Assembly: GCF_035982055.1 (NCBI RefSeq)
Contig: NZ_CP108427.1
Coordinates: forward strand, 10,291,001-10,355,000
DNA: 64,000 nucleotides
DNA from: Streptomyces sp. NBC_01288
Lineage (GTDB): Bacteria > Actinomycetota > Actinomycetes > Streptomycetales > Streptomycetaceae
Reading direction: 5' to 3'
How positions within the stretch are numbered: the first letter of the stretch is position 1; each line of letters opens with the position of its first letter. Under the pieces are notes generated by a model that did no database searches, was not told where the DNA came from, and saw only the letters and a program-made list of their open reading frames with translations. This document shows, piece after piece, positions 59,913-64,000 of the stretch. The position numbers and the translations under genes are program-made.

Positions 59913-60470
59913 GTGCTGGGATTGTTGGGCTTCTACGACGAGTTCGACGGCCGTTCCGGTTGTCCGAACGGGTCGATACACGATGCCGTCCGGCCCGTCG
60001 GCGAGCCGGACGAGCCGGACCTGGTGGCCTACCTGGACGCCGGACACGTCCTGATCGACGTCATGGAAGCCGGGCACGACGTCATCACCGGCGATGCCCA
60101 CCGGAATTCCGCTGGATGCTCCTCCCCGGTGACCGACGGGACGTGGCTGTGGCGCCAGGACCTCCCGCACTACCTGGAGACACACCACGTCTCGCTGCCC
60201 GAGGCGTTCGTCGAGCACGTCCGCGGCCTGAACCATCGGATGCCCGCCGTCACCGTCGCCGAGTTCGCTCCGCACTACGACGAGACCATGCCCCTGGTCG
60301 GCTGGGCCTCGGCGGTGCCATGGCGATCGACTGCGACCGTGCTCGTACCCGCACCGCGACCAGTGACCGACAAGGCCCAGTTCGACGCGGCGGCGTCGGC
60401 CCAGTCCCGCAACCGGCCACACGGCAACTGGAGCAGACCGCGCAAGCCGCGCAACCCGCCGAGAACGTAG
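59913..60470 (+). CDS. hypothetical 185-residue protein
   Basis: GAGGAG precedes GTG 59913 with good spacing. The soluble protein has GFYDEFDGRSGCPNGSIHDA, YLDAGHVLIDVMEAGHDVIT, then a Trp-rich turn (TDGTWLWRQDLPHYLETHHV) and a basic C-terminal tail (RNRPHGNWSRPRKPRNPPRT). It appears to be a single small domain with no recognised family. It lies 61 bases before the NRPS gene, so cotranscription with it is possible, but no role in peptide synthesis is evident. Confidence 0.78.
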   Translation: MLGLLGFYDEFDGRSGCPNGSIHDAVRPVGEPDEPDLVAYLDAGHVLIDVMEAGHDVITGDAHRNSAGCSSPVTDGTWLWRQDLPHYLETHHVSLPEAFVEHVRGLNHRMPAVTVAEFAPHYDETMPLVGWASAVPWRSTATVLVPAPRPVTDKAQFDAAASAQSRNRPHGNWSRPRKPRNPPRT

Positions 60471-60531
60471 GGCGCCACCGCCTGCTTTCATTGCTCATTA
60501 CGACTCAGATCCAGTGAAATGAGCTCTGCAC

Positions 60532-63500
60532 GTGCCGTACACCAAAAGTTCATTCGCCATGTTGGGGGCCCAACTAGGGGTCTGGTACGGCACCCTGCTC
60601 GAACCGCATTCGCCCCGCTTCAATATGAGTCAGACCTGCGAAGTGCTGGGTCCCGTGGACCCGGATCTTCTCCGGGCGACGTTCCATCATGTGTCGCTCG
60701 AAGTGGAGGCCGTGCGTCTGCGGTGTGTGAGGGAGGAGGGGGTGCCGACGCAAATGGTCGGTTCGTTGCTGCCGCCTCCCATGGAGTTCGTCGACTTCAG
60801 CGACGCATCCGATCCTCGGGAAAGCGCGGACGCGTGGATCGAAGCGGATCGCGTCAAGGTGTTCGACCTGGCCGACGGCCGCATGACCCGCCACTGCCTT
60901 CTCAAGTTGGCGCACGACCGCTTCATCGTCTACTCGTGCGCGAGCCATATCTCTTTGGACGGCTACGGAGAGACCCTGTTCAATCAGCGCACGACGGAGG
61001 TCTATCAAGCGCTGCTGGACGGCAAGAGCCCCGAGGTGCGGTCTCTCGGGTCGGTGCGGGAGTTGGTGGACGAGGAGTCGGCCTATCGCGGCTCGGCCGA
61101 GTACGACGAAGACCGCCGGTACTGGATGGAACGGCTGGACGGAGCGGGATCCCCGCCGTCTCTCTCGCTCGGGACACGGCAGGGCGAGGACCACCAGGTC
61201 GTGTGCTCGGGGCGAATTCCCCCGGAACAGCGCGACGCGTTGCGCACCGCCACGCGGGCCGCTCTTCCCGTCGTTATCGCCGCCGCTGTGGCCGTTTATC
61301 TCAACCGGGTGACCGGCGCGTCCGACATCGTTCTGGGAATTCCCGTTTCCGCACGGGTGACCCCGGCGGCCAAGATGACGCCCTCCATGATGACCAACGC
61401 GATTCCGTTGCGGCTGACCGTCGACCGGGACATGAGTTTCGCGGAAGTGGTCAAGCAGGTGTTGAAGGAGATGCGGGACGGTCGTCGTCATCAACGCTAT
61501 CGGTTTCAGGATCTGCGCCGAGATCTCCGGCTGCACGGGGACCAGAAACTCTTCGGCCCTGAAATCAACGTGCTGACTTTCCCCAACGGGTTCGAACTCG
61601 GCGGCCACAAGCTCATTCAGCATTACATCAACACCGGCCCCTGCGACGATCTCACCCTTCTGATCTACGACCCGGGCGACGGCCACGGGCTCGTCATGGA
61701 CGCCATAGGCAACAGTGAGCGGTACTCCGAGGACGAGGTGACCGGGCATCATCGGCGGTTGCGTCAGATCCTCGACCTCGTCACGAAGAATCCCGACATG
61801 GTCGTAGGAGATATCGATGTCCTCCATCCCGCCGAGCGGGAGAAGATTCTCGTCGAGTGGAATGACACCGCGGTCCCCGTGCCGGACACGAACCTCGCCG
61901 GGATGTTTGAGGCGCAGGTCGTCGCAACACCGGATGCGGCAGCTGCTGTCCATGGGGACGAGACGGTTTCCTATGCCGTGCTCGATTCAACTGCCAGTGA
62001 AATCACTCGTGTTCTGGCAGATCATGGTGCTGGTCCTGGACAGCGTGTCGCACTGCTTCTGCCCCGCTCGGTGGGTCTCGTCTCGGCGATGGTCGCGGTC
62101 TCCAAGACCGGTGCGGCCTTTCTGCCCATCGACACGGAATTTCCCGATGCGCATGTCGGGCGCATTCTGTCCGACGCCGATCCTGGACTGGTGATCACGG
62201 ATGCGGCGCACGTCTCCGTCCTTCCTCCGGACACCCGACATGTCGTTGTCGACTCGCTCGGCACTGTGCGCGAGGTCAAGGGCGGTGCATGTGAAGCCGT
62301 GGGTGCGGATGTGGCTGCGGGGGAAACGCCGGCCTATGTCATCTACACCTCCGGATCGACCGGTCAGCCCAAGGGAGTTGTGGTCCCGCAGCGGGGGATC
62401 GTCAATCGGCTCCACTGGACGCAGGCGCAGTATCAGTTGGAGAGCAGTGACCGCGTTCTCCACAAGACGTCGATCAGTTTCGATGTCTCGCTGTGGGAGA
62501 TCTGGTGGCCGTTGACGGTCGGGGCCGCCGTGGTGATCGCCGAGCCCGGTGGACAGCGTGATCCCGCGTACCTCAGTGAGCTGATCCGTCGTGCGGGGGT
62601 GACCACCGCACACTTCGTACCGTCGCTCCTGTCGGAATTCCTCAATGAGCGGTCCGCGGCCTCGTGCCGGGGTCTCCTCCGGGTGTTGAGCAGCGGGGAG
62701 CGGCTCAGCAGCGCGTTGGCCGAGCGGTTCCACCGGACGCTTCCGGCACGGCTGCACAATCTGTACGGTCCCACCGAGGCGTCGATCGATGTCACCGCCT
62801 GGGAGAGCCGGCCGCAGGCGGGCGAAGGGACGGATGTCCCCATCGGACGGCCGGTGTTCAACACGCAGACGTATGTGCTGAACGAGAGCCGTATGCCGGT
62901 GCCGCCCGGGTATCCGGGGGATCTGTATCTGGCGGGCGCCCAGTTGGCGTCGGGCTATCTGAATCGGCCGGATCTCACGGCGGAGCAGTTCGTCGCCAAT
63001 CCCTACGGCACATCGCCGGACGAGCGCATGTACCGCACGGGGGACATCGCCCGCTATCGGCCCGACGGAGTTCTCGAATACCTGGGCCGCGAGGACGGTC
63101 AGGTCAAGGTTCATGGATTCCGTATCGAACTGGGCGCGGTGGAGGCCGCGTTGGTCGCACACGACGACGTGCGGTCGGCCGTCGCATCCGTGCACACGGA
63201 CCGGGCGGGCCACGAGCGACTGATCGCCCACGTGGTGCGTTCGGGCCCGGAGAGTTCCTTCACGGACGCCGATCTACGGGAGTTCGTGGCGTCCCGTCTT
63301 CCTTCGTACATGGCGCCGACCGTACTGACCGTCGATCACATCCCGTTGAAGGTGAACGGGAAAGTGGACCACCATGCGCTCCCCGCTCCCGACTTCTCCT
63401 CACGGGGTCCGAAGAGCGCACCGCGTACGGCAGTTGAGCATGCGCTTCATGACTTGGTCGCGCGTGTGCTCGGTCTGGACGACATCGGTATCGACGACAA

Positions 63501-64000
63501 CTTCTTCGAGCGCGGTGGCGACAGCATCCTCGCCATCAGGCTGGTGACACGGGCGAGGGAGGAGGGGTGGGTCCTGTCCGTGCAGGACGTGTTCTCCAAG
63601 GGCACGGTCCGGACATTGGCCGCCGCCGCACGGTACGAAGGAGAGGGACACCAGGCTGACGAGGACCCCGCACTCGGGCGGGGAGAAGTCGCGGTCACGC
63701 CGATCGTCGCGATACTCGACCGGACCGCCGACAGATTCGACGCGTTCCATCAATTCGCCGTCGTCCGTACTCCGTTGGGCCTCGGCCAGGACACCGTGAA
63801 GAACGCGATCCAGGCCGTACTGGACCACCACGACATGCTCAGGCTCCGCGCATGGCGCGAGGACGGGCGGCTCAAGCAGGTCGTGACCGAACCGGGTTCG
63901 GTGCGCGTCGACGACTGCTTCACGCGGGTGTCCGTAGGGGAGTTGGACGACAAGGCGTGGGACGACGTCCTGATCGCGCAGCGGCATGAGCAGGCGGGCC
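60532..64000 (+). CDS. nonribosomal peptide synthetase, first module C-A(Ser)-PCP-E (partial)
   Basis: The gene runs off the right edge; 1156 codons are present. An N-terminal C domain (1-430) has SHISLDG at about 137-143, keeping the catalytic second His of HHxxxDG. The A domain (about 450-955) has YTSGSTGQPKG, SFDVSLWEIWW, NLYGPTEASIDV, YRTGD and NGKVDHH. Reading the ten specificity residues gives D-V-W-H-L-S-L-I-D-K, the classical serine code. The PCP has FFERGGDSILAIRL with the phosphopantetheine Ser near 997. The next domain (TPIVAILDRTADRFDAFHQF and VLDHHDMLRLRAWR) matches the start of an epimerisation domain, predicting D-Ser. GTG 60532 was chosen; ATG 60559 is an alternative. A first-position C domain suggests an acyl or peptide donor on another protein. 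Confidence 0.92.
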   Translation, partial: MPYTKSSFAMLGAQLGVWYGTLLEPHSPRFNMSQTCEVLGPVDPDLLRATFHHVSLEVEAVRLRCVREEGVPTQMVGSLLPPPMEFVDFSDASDPRESADAWIEADRVKVFDLADGRMTRHCLLKLAHDRFIVYSCASHISLDGYGETLFNQRTTEVYQALLDGKSPEVRSLGSVRELVDEESAYRGSAEYDEDRRYWMERLDGAGSPPSLSLGTRQGEDHQVVCSGRIPPEQRDALRTATRAALPVVIAAAVAVYLNRVTGASDIVLGIPVSARVTPAAKMTPSMMTNAIPLRLTVDRDMSFAEVVKQVLKEMRDGRRHQRYRFQDLRRDLRLHGDQKLFGPEINVLTFPNGFELGGHKLIQHYINTGPCDDLTLLIYDPGDGHGLVMDAIGNSERYSEDEVTGHHRRLRQILDLVTKNPDMVVGDIDVLHPAEREKILVEWNDTAVPVPDTNLAGMFEAQVVATPDAAAAVHGDETVSYAVLDSTASEITRVLADHGAGPGQRVALLLPRSVGLVSAMVAVSKTGAAFLPIDTEFPDAHVGRILSDADPGLVITDAAHVSVLPPDTRHVVVDSLGTVREVKGGACEAVGADVAAGETPAYVIYTSGSTGQPKGVVVPQRGIVNRLHWTQAQYQLESSDRVLHKTSISFDVSLWEIWWPLTVGAAVVIAEPGGQRDPAYLSELIRRAGVTTAHFVPSLLSEFLNERSAASCRGLLRVLSSGERLSSALAERFHRTLPARLHNLYGPTEASIDVTAWESRPQAGEGTDVPIGRPVFNTQTYVLNESRMPVPPGYPGDLYLAGAQLASGYLNRPDLTAEQFVANPYGTSPDERMYRTGDIARYRPDGVLEYLGREDGQVKVHGFRIELGAVEAALVAHDDVRSAVASVHTDRAGHERLIAHVVRSGPESSFTDADLREFVASRLPSYMAPTVLTVDHIPLKVNGKVDHHALPAPDFSSRGPKSAPRTAVEHALHDLVARVLGLDDIGIDDNFFERGGDSILAIRLVTRAREEGWVLSVQDVFSKGTVRTLAAAARYEGEGHQADEDPALGRGEVAVTPIVAILDRTADRFDAFHQFAVVRTPLGLGQDTVKNAIQAVLDHHDMLRLRAWREDGRLKQVVTEPGSVRVDDCFTRVSVGELDDKAWDDVLIAQRHEQAG

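Noticed and set aside
1-64000. CRISPR array, insertion sequence or prophage
   Set aside because: No repeat-spacer pattern, transposase, integrase or phage structural gene was seen on either strand.

Overview
The window is actinobacterial and almost certainly from a Streptomyces chromosome. GC is very high with strong third-position bias. It carries lineage markers: an SsgA-like protein, a DUF5133 protein, an XRE/DUF5753 regulator with DUF397, two DUF574-type methyltransferases, a mycothiol-dependent isomerase and an ANTAR protein. No rRNA, tRNA, insertion sequence, phage gene or CRISPR array was seen. The layout is ordinary for a chromosome arm: short operons, many regulators and a secondary-metabolite locus at the right edge.

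Region 1 (1-12.5 kb) is rich in regulation and stress genes. It has the end of an ANTAR protein, two MarR regulators flanking two paralogous SpoIIE-type phosphatases, Dps, a pyruvate-oxidase-like ThDP enzyme, alpha/beta hydrolases, a methyltransferase, an RsbW-like kinase and a STAS antagonist, a mycothiol-dependent isomerase, and a translationally coupled DUF5133/SsgA-like pair. Region 2 (12.6-25.5 kb) is transport and catabolism. A CocE hydrolase diverges from a TetR gene, followed by an MMPL transporter, a secreted chagasin-like protein, a PobA-like hydroxylase and a hydrolase-fold protein lacking its nucleophile. A two-gene flavin monooxygenase operon sits behind a cysteine-containing leader peptide and a strong hairpin, which suggests sulfur control. 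An ArsR-like regulator and a DUF1684 protein follow.

Region 3 (25.7-36.9 kb) has a DUF397/XRE pair, two DUF574 methyltransferases, a deleted beta-carbonic anhydrase pseudogene, DUF427, a poorly understood group of small and membrane proteins (one with 33-residue repeats), cobalamin riboswitch-controlled CbtBA, and a tandem universal stress protein. Region 4 (37-45 kb) has a second cobalamin riboswitch driving a BtuFCD-like importer, then an SDR enzyme, a degenerate Fic/Doc toxin-antitoxin pair, a GlxA-like regulator, GAPDH and a P1 peptidase.

Region 5 (45-53.5 kb) has a GNAT gene, a second CocE/TetR pair with a clear palindromic operator, an ArsR-SRPBCC-RibD operon, a SnoaL-like protein, and a two-component system whose kinase carries an unusual extracytoplasmic C-terminal domain, next to a frameshifted lipoprotein gene. 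Region 6 (53.7-64 kb) has a Tat-exported GH78-like rhamnosidase, a sugar MFS transporter, an acyltransferase-3 protein, two unknown proteins, and the start of a large nonribosomal peptide synthetase. Its first module reads C-A(Ser)-PCP-E, so D-serine is the predicted first residue; the gene runs off the right edge.

Several genes have a -10-like hexamer exactly six bases before the start codon and no Shine-Dalgarno, which points to leaderless transcripts. All functions are read from translated sequence by eye; none was tested by database search.
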